This document shows, piece after piece, positions 33,565 through 41,115 of a stretch of 47,205 nucleotides of DNA; position 1 is the stretch's first letter; each line of letters opens with the position of its first letter. The stretch lies in assembly GCA_014379595.1 (NCBI GenBank), contig JACMLM010000053.1:1-47205 (forward strand). The letters are read 5' to 3'. This DNA comes from Anaerolineales bacterium. Lineage in GTDB: Bacteria; Chloroflexota; Anaerolineae; Anaerolineales; Villigracilaceae. The position numbers were made by a program, and so were the translations under genes. Under the pieces are notes generated by a model. The model was not told where the DNA came from. It saw nothing but the letters and a program-made list of their open reading frames with translations, and made no database searches.

Positions 33565-36093
33565 ATGAAAACAAAAACTCAATTAACAACCTGGTCTATT
33601 TTTTTCATATTCGTTCTTTGCCTTAGCTTGGTCAATGTAAATACGGTGTTGGCTGACGATGGGCTTCCCCCCACTGATCAACCTGTTGCAACAGAAGAAA
33701 CACCGGAAGTTGTTCCTCCCATCGAAGAGGCTCTAGCAACTGAAGAACCTGCAATAACAGAGGAAACCATCCCTGTCGAAGAGACTGTCGTTGCTGAGTT
33801 GTTAACTGAGCTGCCTGAAAACGTTGATGTGGTAGTCATGGATGAGGAGGGCGAAGTTATCCCATTGTCAACACAAGAAGCCTTGAACGTTATTTCAGAC
33901 ACTGATCCGATGTGGTGCCCGGCCGGAGTATTACCGGGAGGAGCAGGTTGTACTATAAACTTTGCAACCATAGCACTTCTGCTCACAGACATGCGCAATA
34001 ACACCCTTACCTATGACCAGCACGGCATTATTTATTTCACCGCAACTCCTGGCGCATCTTTTGCACTGACAACCGCAGGAGCCAGTTTAGGGTCAGGTGA
34101 CTTTAACACCCTAAACGATTTCAACCTCACCTTACAAGGCGGTTGGAATGGGTTAAATGGCGCAAGTGCCACCTTTGTTACTCAAACAAACTTTGGAACC
34201 AATTCATTAACGATTGGAAGTTCATCAAACCCTTGGGTGGGTAATCTTACGCTGAACAATTTCCTCTTTAATGGTGTCACTAGCTCAAATGCAATTAGCA
34301 TTTTCACTACCAGCGGAGATGTGACCTTTAATAATGTTGATGTTAATAATCAAGGAGGCACAAACTATACAGCTTTCATCGATTCAGATTCAGGTGATAT
34401 CACCATCCAAAACGGCAGCAGCTTTGACGGAAACAACACGGGGAACAATCAAAATAGAGGATTCTCAGCTGCAACCAACACAGGGGCAATTAATATAACC
34501 AATACAACCTTTAATGACGCTCGCGGTTGTTTTGCCCTTTTTGGATCCTGCCTTATTGATGAATTGACAAATTACAGCGGTGCTACATTAAGTGCTCCAA
34601 CAGTTAACCTTAGTAATGTAACTGCCAACAATAACGATTTGAGTGGAATTCGAATTAACAATGCCAGCTTAATCACCTTGAACAACGTCACAGCAACAAA
34701 CAATGGCACGCTTATTGTCGGATCGGGAGTATACGTAAACGGAACTGGTTCCACAATCGTCAATGTAACAGGCGGTACGTTTTCAAACAACGAGCCTTAT
34801 GGTATTTACCTAACGGGTATTAGTGCCGTCAACTATCTCTCTCCGCCCACATGTAGCGGAAACCTCCTCCCCTTAGCGTTTATCGACCCAAATAATTGTG
34901 ACAATATAGCAGATACAACTCCTCCTGTTTTGACTTTGCCTGCCAATATTACAGTTGAGGCAGCAGGAGCTTCTGGAGCAGTTGTTACCTTCTCTGCTAG
35001 CGCGAATGATGCGGTGGACGGCGTCAGACCTGTGACTTGTTCGCCTGCATCAGGAAGCACGTTCTCTATTACCACCACGACCGTCACTTGTTCAGCCTCC
35101 GATAACAGTAGCAACACATCAAGCGGCACTTTCACAGTGAGTGTACAAGATACGACCGCTCCTCTAATCGCAGCTCATGCAGACATTACGCAAGAAGCGA
35201 CGAGCTCTACAGGAAATGTAATAACCTACACAAATCCATCTACATCAGATGCAGTTGCTGGGGCAGGTACAGCCTCTTGTTTACCCGCTTCCGGCTCGAC
35301 CTTCCCTATAGGTAATACTACAGTAACCTGTAACGCTATAGACAGTTATGGCAATGCCGCTATCCCAACCACTTTTGTTGTACACATTACTGATACGACA
35401 CCACCAACTATCGCAGCACATGCTGATATTTTTACTGACACAACAAACTCTTTGGGAGCTTTTGTGTCCTACGTTGCTCCTGCAACATTTGACACGGTGG
35501 ATGGCGCTGGAGTAGCCATATGCAATCCGCCTTCTGGAAGCAAATTCCCTATAGGTAAGAATATCGTGACATGTACCGCCATTGATTCTCATGGCAATTC
35601 ATCTGTTCCTGTTACATTTATCATACAGGTTGACGAGGATATTGCTTCTGCCGCAACAACCAATGGCTTCTTCATTCCAGCAACCGGCGGTAGTTCTGTC
35701 AAATTAAATTGTGTTGCTCCTGCTTCATTCAAAATAAACATGGCAGGCGCCCGAATTATTTTCAACAATTTGTGCGAATACGAAGCGTTTATTAATAACT
35801 TACAGCAGCCTGAATTACCTAATGAACTGCCCAGTGGATTTACTCTCGTTGATGGTTATACGATCAATATTAGCAAAGATGGCAATCTTGTTAATCCCCT
35901 GCCAGAAGGCTCAAGCGTAGCTATTGAATTCAACGTTCCTAACGATCAGAAGAACTCAGACTTTGGAGTACTTTATTGGAATGGTACCAAGTGGAGCGAA
36001 ATCGCTGGTGTAATGCTTGGTAGTGGTCAATTCATGGCAGAAATCACAGCTGAAATCGCAAGCAGCAACACATTCATATTTGTAACAAAATAA
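33565..36093 (+). CDS. Secreted surface protein with beta-helix-like region and three HYR domains
   Basis: The 842-residue protein has a signal peptide (about 1-30, ending VLADD), a Glu/Thr-rich spacer (30-75), and a repetitive Asn/Thr/Ser-rich region (about 110-430). In that region patterns such as VTFNNVDVNN, INITNTTFND and VNLSNVTANNN recur, as in right-handed beta helices. Three HYR modules of about 80 residues follow, each opening DTTPP or DTTAP and ending with TVTCSASD-like motifs. A C-terminal domain of about 150 residues has no visible anchor. It is likely a surface adhesin or structural protein; binding partners are unknown. AGAAAGGAAAA precedes the ATG. Confidence 0.8.
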   Translation: MKTKTQLTTWSIFFIFVLCLSLVNVNTVLADDGLPPTDQPVATEETPEVVPPIEEALATEEPAITEETIPVEETVVAELLTELPENVDVVVMDEEGEVIPLSTQEALNVISDTDPMWCPAGVLPGGAGCTINFATIALLLTDMRNNTLTYDQHGIIYFTATPGASFALTTAGASLGSGDFNTLNDFNLTLQGGWNGLNGASATFVTQTNFGTNSLTIGSSSNPWVGNLTLNNFLFNGVTSSNAISIFTTSGDVTFNNVDVNNQGGTNYTAFIDSDSGDITIQNGSSFDGNNTGNNQNRGFSAATNTGAINITNTTFNDARGCFALFGSCLIDELTNYSGATLSAPTVNLSNVTANNNDLSGIRINNASLITLNNVTATNNGTLIVGSGVYVNGTGSTIVNVTGGTFSNNEPYGIYLTGISAVNYLSPPTCSGNLLPLAFIDPNNCDNIADTTPPVLTLPANITVEAAGASGAVVTFSASANDAVDGVRPVTCSPASGSTFSITTTTVTCSASDNSSNTSSGTFTVSVQDTTAPLIAAHADITQEATSSTGNVITYTNPSTSDAVAGAGTASCLPASGSTFPIGNTTVTCNAIDSYGNAAIPTTFVVHITDTTPPTIAAHADIFTDTTNSLGAFVSYVAPATFDTVDGAGVAICNPPSGSKFPIGKNIVTCTAIDSHGNSSVPVTFIIQVDEDIASAATTNGFFIPATGGSSVKLNCVAPASFKINMAGARIIFNNLCEYEAFINNLQQPELPNELPSGFTLVDGYTINISKDGNLVNPLPEGSSVAIEFNVPNDQKNSDFGVLYWNGTKWSEIAGVMLGSGQFMAEITAEIASSNTFIFVTK

Positions 36094-36098
36094 TACAG

Positions 36099-36144
36099 TT
36101 AAAATTAAACGGGACGGCTTTTAAGCCGTCCCGTTTAATTTTAA
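36099..36144. terminator. Bidirectional terminator, 22-bp perfect stem
   Basis: TTAAAATTAAACGGGACGGC plus TT (36099-36120) pairs exactly with 36123-36144 around a two-base TT gap, flanked by A- and T-rich ends. It separates the convergent HYR-protein and S41-protease genes and should stop both transcripts. Confidence 0.9.
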
Positions 36145-36153
36145 CCATATACC

Positions 36154-38634
36154 TTAGGGATTCACATATACAGTGTAGTCCAAAATATAATCACCTGGTT
36201 CGTAATCAGCAGAACCATCATTTATTTTTGAGGTGAACGTAGCAATTGTACTGAGATGATGTTCGCCTGCGGGCCAATCGCTCAGTACGGTATATACAAG
36301 ACGGCATAGCTGCCCACCTGACATGGTTTCATATATGGTGAATGATTCATCAGGCACATCGTTCCCATCTAATTCAAATTTAAACTCAATGTCCTCAAAA
36401 TTCGCTGCCAATGTCTTATCATCTACAGCACACCACACGTATGCCCAAATAACAGGCTCGGGCTCAGCCAATTGAACAGTATAGGTTGCTGTATCAGGCT
36501 GTGAAAAGACTTCTGCATCATAACTTTCGCTTGCAAGATCCTCAAGAAATGACACTCCAGAATTGAGAGCAGATTCAGCATCTGACGCTGAACCTATTTT
36601 GGGCGGACCAGATGGAATCACGCCAACGCCTTGAGGCTGACTAAGGAACTGTACTGCCGCATCCAAAACTACATCTTCACCATCAGCTTGTTTCTTCAGC
36701 GTCTCATCAGTTACAGGAACTTGTACATCAGGCTGCACGCCTTTACCCTCAAGATGGATGTTACCTTCCGCATCCACTGCGCGGCCAATGGTCAATTGCA
36801 CAGTAAGGCCTTCCGGCATAAGGAACTGTTCAACGCTTCCTCCCGCGCCATCAGTTGGATACTGTCCAATAATAGTAGCGCGATCATTAATCGTCATGTT
36901 GTAGCTGAAAAATTCACACGCACTGGCACAGGCCGGCCCCACAAGCACTGCTACCGGGCCACTGAACTGACGTGCAGGTGAAGGCGGGATCATAAGAGTT
37001 TCATCCCCAGGATCCATATAGAACTCGCCGCTGCCTTCGTTATAGCGGGCTGTATTCCCAACAATGGTCTCTTCATCAAAGAAATAAGCAGACATCTGGT
37101 CCGCCAGCCAGCCGCTTCCCCCGCCATTGACACGCATATCAATGATCACGCCGGGAACTGAGTTGTTATTAAAATAATCAATCGCACGTTCCCAAACCTG
37201 AATTGAAAGTACATCGTTATCTAGAAAGCTACTGACCTTTATATAACCATAACCACTGGGCAAAACCGTAAACTCAACTGGCAGTGATGTTTCTGGCTGA
37301 CCTGCGTAAAACGAAGCAAAACTAAAGCTATCATATTCGTTGACAACATCCAAGCTTGCGGTTTGCATACTGCCACCTGGGTTCATAAACTCAACTTCAA
37401 CCTGACCTTTATCTAATGTGAAGCGGGTTGCATAACGTAACTGCTGTAAACGCTTATTAATCGGGTTGCTGAACGGTGAAGACCATGGGACTGTGGCCTC
37501 CACGACATCAGAAGTTGGAACTCCATCCAGTGAGATAATTTCTGCACCCCATTCCATTCCGGCATTCGCTGCCGGACCGCCATCCAAAATAAAGTTCGCT
37601 ATGGTTTTTCCGTCATCGGTTTCGCGCATGGCAAAGCCAAGGCCGCCTGCAATCTCATTCTGAAAATCGTCATTAAGTAATGACTGATCAAATCCAACAT
37701 GGGTATCAGGGATGGACCATATAAAATCGCGTAAGGCTAAGGCATAAGCATGTGGGTCATTTTTCTGCTCAGCTTCAACAAAAAGCGGACGAAACTCTTC
37801 GGCTTTGGCATCCCAATCAATATCCTTTAGCTCGGTAAAAGCATATTCATTCTTAAATTTCTCAACCATTTGCTCGTACGCTTCGCTATAAGAAAGCGCA
37901 GAATAATCATCCAGTGCGGCGCTTTCAGGCTCTAATAGATCAATGACTGGATCCTCAGAACGGTCAATAGCAAAGGGAGTGGAATCTAAATCGATCACCG
38001 ACCAGCCCGCAGGTAAATCCATGATCGAGTCATCGTCAGTGAAAAGCTTTTTATCAGCGCCAAAATCCGAAGGGAACTGCTGCTCATCATCCTGTGCAAA
38101 GACCAAATACTTGCCCCCATATACTTCAAGATATGCATCGCGGTCATCAGTAACTTTTGTGGAAGCATAAGCCGATGACCAACCGCCGCCAAATTGGTCG
38201 CGGCGTTCAAGATATGGGTCACCCCATGTATTAGTCCAATAGGCTACAGCAAAGATCATCACACCTTGCTCTTCAACACCATCATGGTCAACATCATTTA
38301 AAGTGCCATTTGGCTCCGCAGGCAGAGACAAGCTATACGTAAAAGGAGATTGGTAAAAATCTGATGTGATCTCGCCAATAACCTGTGACTCAACAGGTAT
38401 TACGAACTTTCGATCTCGTTTTACAAAACCTCCCTGATCTTCCAGAATGATCACAGGCTGGGCTACTCCATCAGTGAAGAAAGCGTTTGTATAGTTCAAC
38501 TTTCCAGTAATAGTTGTTGGCCCATTCTCTTCAACAACATCCACCACCTCTGGTTGCTCTTTAGGCTTACATGCTGAAATCAAAAGCGATACCAGCACGA
38601 TCAAGGAAATTAACTGAAAGAATTTTTTTCTCAT
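36154..38634 (-). CDS. S41-family peptidase lipoprotein with PDZ domain
   Basis: The start at 38634 gives a lipoprotein signal MRKKFFQLISLIVLVSLLIS then AC, with the lipobox cysteine at about 22; GGAGG lies upstream. The product has about 826 residues. A PDZ-like part is near ANAGMEWGAEIISLDGVPT, and the S41 protease core near VIIDMRVNGGG and VGPACASACEFFSYNM, the Ser in this last motif being the likely nucleophile. It also has an N-terminal domain of about 200 residues and a C-terminal beta domain. Tail-specific or surface proteolysis is likely. A longer upstream frame to 38739 would lack the signal at its start. Confidence 0.85.
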   Translation of the reverse strand: MRKKFFQLISLIVLVSLLISACKPKEQPEVVDVVEENGPTTITGKLNYTNAFFTDGVAQPVIILEDQGGFVKRDRKFVIPVESQVIGEITSDFYQSPFTYSLSLPAEPNGTLNDVDHDGVEEQGVMIFAVAYWTNTWGDPYLERRDQFGGGWSSAYASTKVTDDRDAYLEVYGGKYLVFAQDDEQQFPSDFGADKKLFTDDDSIMDLPAGWSVIDLDSTPFAIDRSEDPVIDLLEPESAALDDYSALSYSEAYEQMVEKFKNEYAFTELKDIDWDAKAEEFRPLFVEAEQKNDPHAYALALRDFIWSIPDTHVGFDQSLLNDDFQNEIAGGLGFAMRETDDGKTIANFILDGGPAANAGMEWGAEIISLDGVPTSDVVEATVPWSSPFSNPINKRLQQLRYATRFTLDKGQVEVEFMNPGGSMQTASLDVVNEYDSFSFASFYAGQPETSLPVEFTVLPSGYGYIKVSSFLDNDVLSIQVWERAIDYFNNNSVPGVIIDMRVNGGGSGWLADQMSAYFFDEETIVGNTARYNEGSGEFYMDPGDETLMIPPSPARQFSGPVAVLVGPACASACEFFSYNMTINDRATIIGQYPTDGAGGSVEQFLMPEGLTVQLTIGRAVDAEGNIHLEGKGVQPDVQVPVTDETLKKQADGEDVVLDAAVQFLSQPQGVGVIPSGPPKIGSASDAESALNSGVSFLEDLASESYDAEVFSQPDTATYTVQLAEPEPVIWAYVWCAVDDKTLAANFEDIEFKFELDGNDVPDESFTIYETMSGGQLCRLVYTVLSDWPAGEHHLSTIATFTSKINDGSADYEPGDYILDYTVYVNP

Positions 38635-38658
38635 GGCTGCCTCCAAATTTTTAAAGAT

Positions 38659-38674
38659 TATAATGCAATCAAAT
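38659..38674 (+). promoter_or_regulatory. -10 box for a leaderless small gene
   Basis: TATAAT (38659-38664) ends ten bases before ATG 38675 with no Shine-Dalgarno site between. This supports 38675 rather than an upstream in-frame codon at 38633 as the real start. The box lies in the 40-bp gap between divergent genes. Confidence 0.5.
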
Positions 38675-39001
38675 ATGAGTATGATAATAACTATGGAAGC
38701 TGAGTTTGAGCGAGCAGAACAAGCCCGCACCAAAGGCAATGAAGGTCAAGCTCGCGTGTGTGCGCGCCGCGCGGCAGGAATTGCAATACGGGATTATTTA
38801 ACCCGTCATGGGACGCACATCCCAAGCACCAGCGCGTACGATCTTTTGAATCTTCTTAAAGAAGATTCGCTTCTTCCCCCTGACTTGAGACTGATCGCTG
38901 ACCATTTGACAGTGCGCGTCACTGAAGAATTCAAACTCCCTGTAGAAGCTGACCTGATCGCAGAAGCGCGTTTATTATGTAAGTGGTTATTAAATAAATA
39001 A
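38675..39001 (+). CDS. Small alpha-helical protein of unknown function
   Basis: From ATG 38675 the product has 108 residues, predicted wholly helical: EAEFERAEQARTKGNEGQAR, VCARRAAGIAIRDYLTRHG, SAYDLLNLLKEDSLLPPDLR, and a C-terminal LIAEARLLCKWLLNK. The pattern resembles HEPN-like helical bundles, but no R-x4-6-H pair in a convincing place marks it as a nuclease. It is divergent from the S41 lipoprotein with only 40 bp between, and a terminator follows. No function is assigned. Confidence 0.65.
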   Translation: MSMIITMEAEFERAEQARTKGNEGQARVCARRAAGIAIRDYLTRHGTHIPSTSAYDLLNLLKEDSLLPPDLRLIADHLTVRVTEEFKLPVEADLIAEARLLCKWLLNK

Positions 39002-39036
39002 TTCCTGAAGGTTCTCAAACCTTCAGGAATTATTAT
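39002..39036. terminator. Intrinsic terminator between convergent genes
   Basis: TTCCTGAAGGTT (39002-39013) pairs exactly with AACCTTCAGGAA (39018-39029) over CTCA, then TTATTATTT. It overlaps the stop region of the small helical protein gene and faces the leftward operon end at 39055. Confidence 0.85.
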
Positions 39037-39054
39037 TTCATCAAATAAACTATA

Positions 39055-39327
39055 TTACCCGTCTCTGCGCCCAGCAAAATAATATAATGTACGCGCAACA
39101 GTAATAAGCACGAGCATCCCCGATAATACACCGCCAAAGACAAAGAACAACCTGCGCCAATCAGTAAGGCGTAAAGTGATCTCTTCACGGTCAGGCATGT
39201 GAATGCGTTCGCTCAAACGCTGGATAATATCCTTCGGAGGCGTAACCGTCTTCAAGGTCCCGGCCAGATGCGCTTCGAGAATATCCAGTTCTTCAGCAGA
39301 CGTTGAGGTCATCTTACGTTTCGTCAT
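39055..39327 (-). CDS. Small single-span membrane protein in the sigma/DegV operon
   Basis: The 90-residue product has a soluble acidic N-terminal half (EELDILEAHLAGTLKTVTPP, IIQRLSERIHMP) and one membrane helix near 60-82 (FFVFGGVLSGMLVLITVA). It is third in a leftward operon headed by an ECF sigma factor. Its topology, cytoplasmic N-terminus and one helix, is that of small anti-sigma factors, but it lacks a zinc-binding HxxxCxxC motif. A role as anti-sigma or membrane sensor is therefore only a hypothesis. The start lies 15 bp after the degV-like stop. Confidence 0.6.
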   Translation of the reverse strand: MTKRKMTSTSAEELDILEAHLAGTLKTVTPPKDIIQRLSERIHMPDREEITLRLTDWRRLFFVFGGVLSGMLVLITVARTLYYFAGRRDG

Positions 39328-39342
39328 TCTCTTCCTTGTTAA

Positions 39343-40188
39343 CTATTCCACAACAGGGTAAATGATCAGCCCAACTGTGCCCGGCCCAAGATTTGCAGCA
39401 ATGGAAATCGACAGTTCACTGATCATCGTGTCTTTATGATTGAAATGCTTTTTGGCTTCGTCTAAGAGGCCCTGACCAGATTTGAGGTCGCGGGCATGTA
39501 CAACAGCCACATAAACTGGTTTATCGCCATATTCTTCTTTTGCGATTTGGATCACGCGATCTAGTGCAGCTTTGCGAGTGCGTACCCGTTCTGCCATATT
39601 AAGCTCCCCACCTCGCAGAATGGCAATCGGTTTAACATTAAGCACAGAAGCCAATGCCGCTTGCAATGTTTTCACACGACCAGACATTTTTGCATATTCA
39701 AGCGTATCAAGGGTGAGAATAACCCGTACCTGACTCTTGATATTTTCGACATACTTGACAATCTCATCCACGCTCTTACCGGCGCGTTCCAATTTACGAG
39801 CTTCGCGGCACATTAAACCAATGCCAAGAGAACCGCAAGCCGAGTCAATCGGGATAATATTAAATTCGCCTTTTAATTCCTCTGCAGCAGACATGGCTGA
39901 AGCGTACGTTCCAGAAAGTTTAGCAGTGATGTGAATTGAAAGGATCGTATCGCCTTTTTGAGCGATCTTGCGATAGAACTCAACAAATTGATGAGGAGAG
40001 GGTTGCGATGTCTTGGGAATGCGTTTGGTTTCTTCAACTAATTTATAGAAACCTTCGTTGTCTAACTCTACACCCTGAAGATAGGATTTTTCCCCGAACA
40101 AGATGTTCACAGGAATCACGTCAATACCAAATTCCTTTTGCCATTCTGGGAGGATATCTGCAGCGCCGTCGGTCACAATTCTCAACAT
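39343..40188 (-). CDS. DegV-family fatty-acid-binding protein
   Basis: The 281-residue protein has the two-domain DegV fold: IVTDGAADILPEW with the early Asp, PKTSQPSPHQFVEFY, HITAKLSGTYASAM, IIPIDSACGSLGIGLM, and a C-terminal GPGTVGLIIYPV. Characterised homologs (FakB) present a fatty acid to the kinase FakA (DAK2 domain); no FakA gene is in the window. GGAGAG lies before the ATG, and the start is three bases after the sigma gene's stop, so it is co-translated with it. The pairing of DegV with a sigma factor is unusual. Confidence 0.9.
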   Translation of the reverse strand: MLRIVTDGAADILPEWQKEFGIDVIPVNILFGEKSYLQGVELDNEGFYKLVEETKRIPKTSQPSPHQFVEFYRKIAQKGDTILSIHITAKLSGTYASAMSAAEELKGEFNIIPIDSACGSLGIGLMCREARKLERAGKSVDEIVKYVENIKSQVRVILTLDTLEYAKMSGRVKTLQAALASVLNVKPIAILRGGELNMAERVRTRKAALDRVIQIAKEEYGDKPVYVAVVHARDLKSGQGLLDEAKKHFNHKDTMISELSISIAANLGPGTVGLIIYPVVE

Positions 40189-40191
40189 GGT

Positions 40192-40764
40192 TTACTCTCC
40201 TTCAAGATTAAGATTTTGGTCTTCCAATTGATCACGCAAAGCCAGAAGCGTACGATGATACAAACTCTTTACTGCGCCTTCACTTCTTCCCATAATTGAG
40301 CCTATCTCTGCATTAGACATATTCTCAACAAACTTCAAGATCAACAAATTTTGTCTTTCACCAGGCAGCTTACGGATCATTCTTAACAAAGCATCCTGTT
40401 CCTGTGAACGAACAAGATTTCTTTCGGGATGGTCACCCTTTGTCGGCAGCATGGGCAGGTCATCCAGCGGAATTTCCTGCTTGCGGCTGCGATCACGATG
40501 CCAGTTTGCTACAAGATTATGTGCAATGCGATACAGCCACGCAGAAAACGGCACACCTCGATCAGTATAGTTCTTGATGTGGTTCATCGCCCGTTGAAAG
40601 ACGCGCGCGGTGAGATCCTCTGCATCGTGAACATTACCTGTTCTATAATATACATAATTAAAAATACGTTCCACATAACGCGCATACAGTTGACCAAAAG
40701 CATCGCGGTCACCTTGTGAAGCGTGCAAAAGAACATCTTCTTCGTTGTAGTCCGATTCCAGCAA
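40192..40764 (-). CDS. ECF-type RNA polymerase sigma factor
   Basis: The 190-residue protein has sigma region 2 (FGQLYARYVERIFNYVYYR, then DAEDLTARVFQRAMNHI and FSAWLYRIAHNLVANWHRD) at about 20-90. Region 4 (LPGERQNLLILKFVENMSNAEIGSIMGRSEGAVKSL, key parts FVENMSNAEIG and SEGAVKSLYHR) is at about 130-175. It starts with TTG, with AAGG upstream. It directs polymerase to a private promoter set, probably including its own promoter. The upstream 120 bp contains a large layered inverted repeat. It heads an operon with a DegV protein and a small membrane protein. Confidence 0.92.
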   Translation of the reverse strand: MLESDYNEEDVLLHASQGDRDAFGQLYARYVERIFNYVYYRTGNVHDAEDLTARVFQRAMNHIKNYTDRGVPFSAWLYRIAHNLVANWHRDRSRKQEIPLDDLPMLPTKGDHPERNLVRSQEQDALLRMIRKLPGERQNLLILKFVENMSNAEIGSIMGRSEGAVKSLYHRTLLALRDQLEDQNLNLEGE

Positions 40765-40777
40765 GATTAAAACCTTA

Positions 40778-40894
40778 CCGGCGGGTTTTATTATCGCTTG
40801 TCTTATAAATTACTAAACTTTTGGCGAAAATGATGAGAAAAATCATTGTTTAGGTTTAGTAACTTAAGCGATACTCTGTAAATAACACCGCCGG
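40778..40894. promoter_or_regulatory. Layered 117-bp inverted repeat upstream of the sigma gene
   Basis: Four nested pairs share one centre near 40836: CCGGCGG (40778-40784) with CCGCCGG (40888-40894), TATCGCTT (40792-40799) with AAGCGATA (40866-40873), TTACTAAAC (40810-40818) with GTTTAGTAA (40854-40862), and AATGAT (40829-40834) with ATCATT (40842-40847). The region must hold the sigma operon promoter. It could be a dyad operator or a long leader hairpin. Confidence 0.6.
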
Positions 40895-41082
40895 ATTTGA
40901 GAAGTTGCACTGAGTATAACATGCGACATTTCAAATTCATTTCAAGCACAATAATGATCAAGATCAACGGCTCTTTCTTAATCCTCCGCCTGATCCTGCT
41001 TCGTCAACATTTTCTTCCTTTGAGGGGTCCCGTCATTGCGAGCGCATTCTTGCAATATGCAATATTCATAATAAAACATTTG
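40895..41082. other. Intergenic region before uvrA, no gene seen
   Basis: No credible coding frame, tRNA or terminator was found. A short GTCATTGCGAGCG fragment near 41031-41043, followed by TTGCAATATGCAATATTC, looks like a decayed REP-type repeat. No LexA-like GAAC-N4-GTTC box was seen. Confidence 0.4.
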
Positions 41083-41091
41083 TGCTACAAT
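41083..41091 (+). promoter_or_regulatory. Extended -10 promoter of uvrA
   Basis: TGC-TACAAT is an extended -10 element almost identical in context (TTTGTGCTAyAAT) to the aspS leader promoter. It is 24 bp before the uvrA ATG, which has its own AAGGAG ribosome-binding site. Confidence 0.6.
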
Positions 41092-41115
41092 TGAATATTA
41101 TTTCCAAGGAGAACT

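Noticed and set aside
34572-35592. Long reverse-strand open frames inside the HYR protein gene
   Set aside because: They mirror the repetitive, Thr/Ala/Val-rich coding strand and lack ribosome-binding sites and recognisable domains.
38640-38739. Upstream extension of the S41 lipoprotein
   Set aside because: The start at 38634 has GGAGG and opens a proper lipoprotein signal peptide; the extension would bury that signal and overlap the divergent gene.
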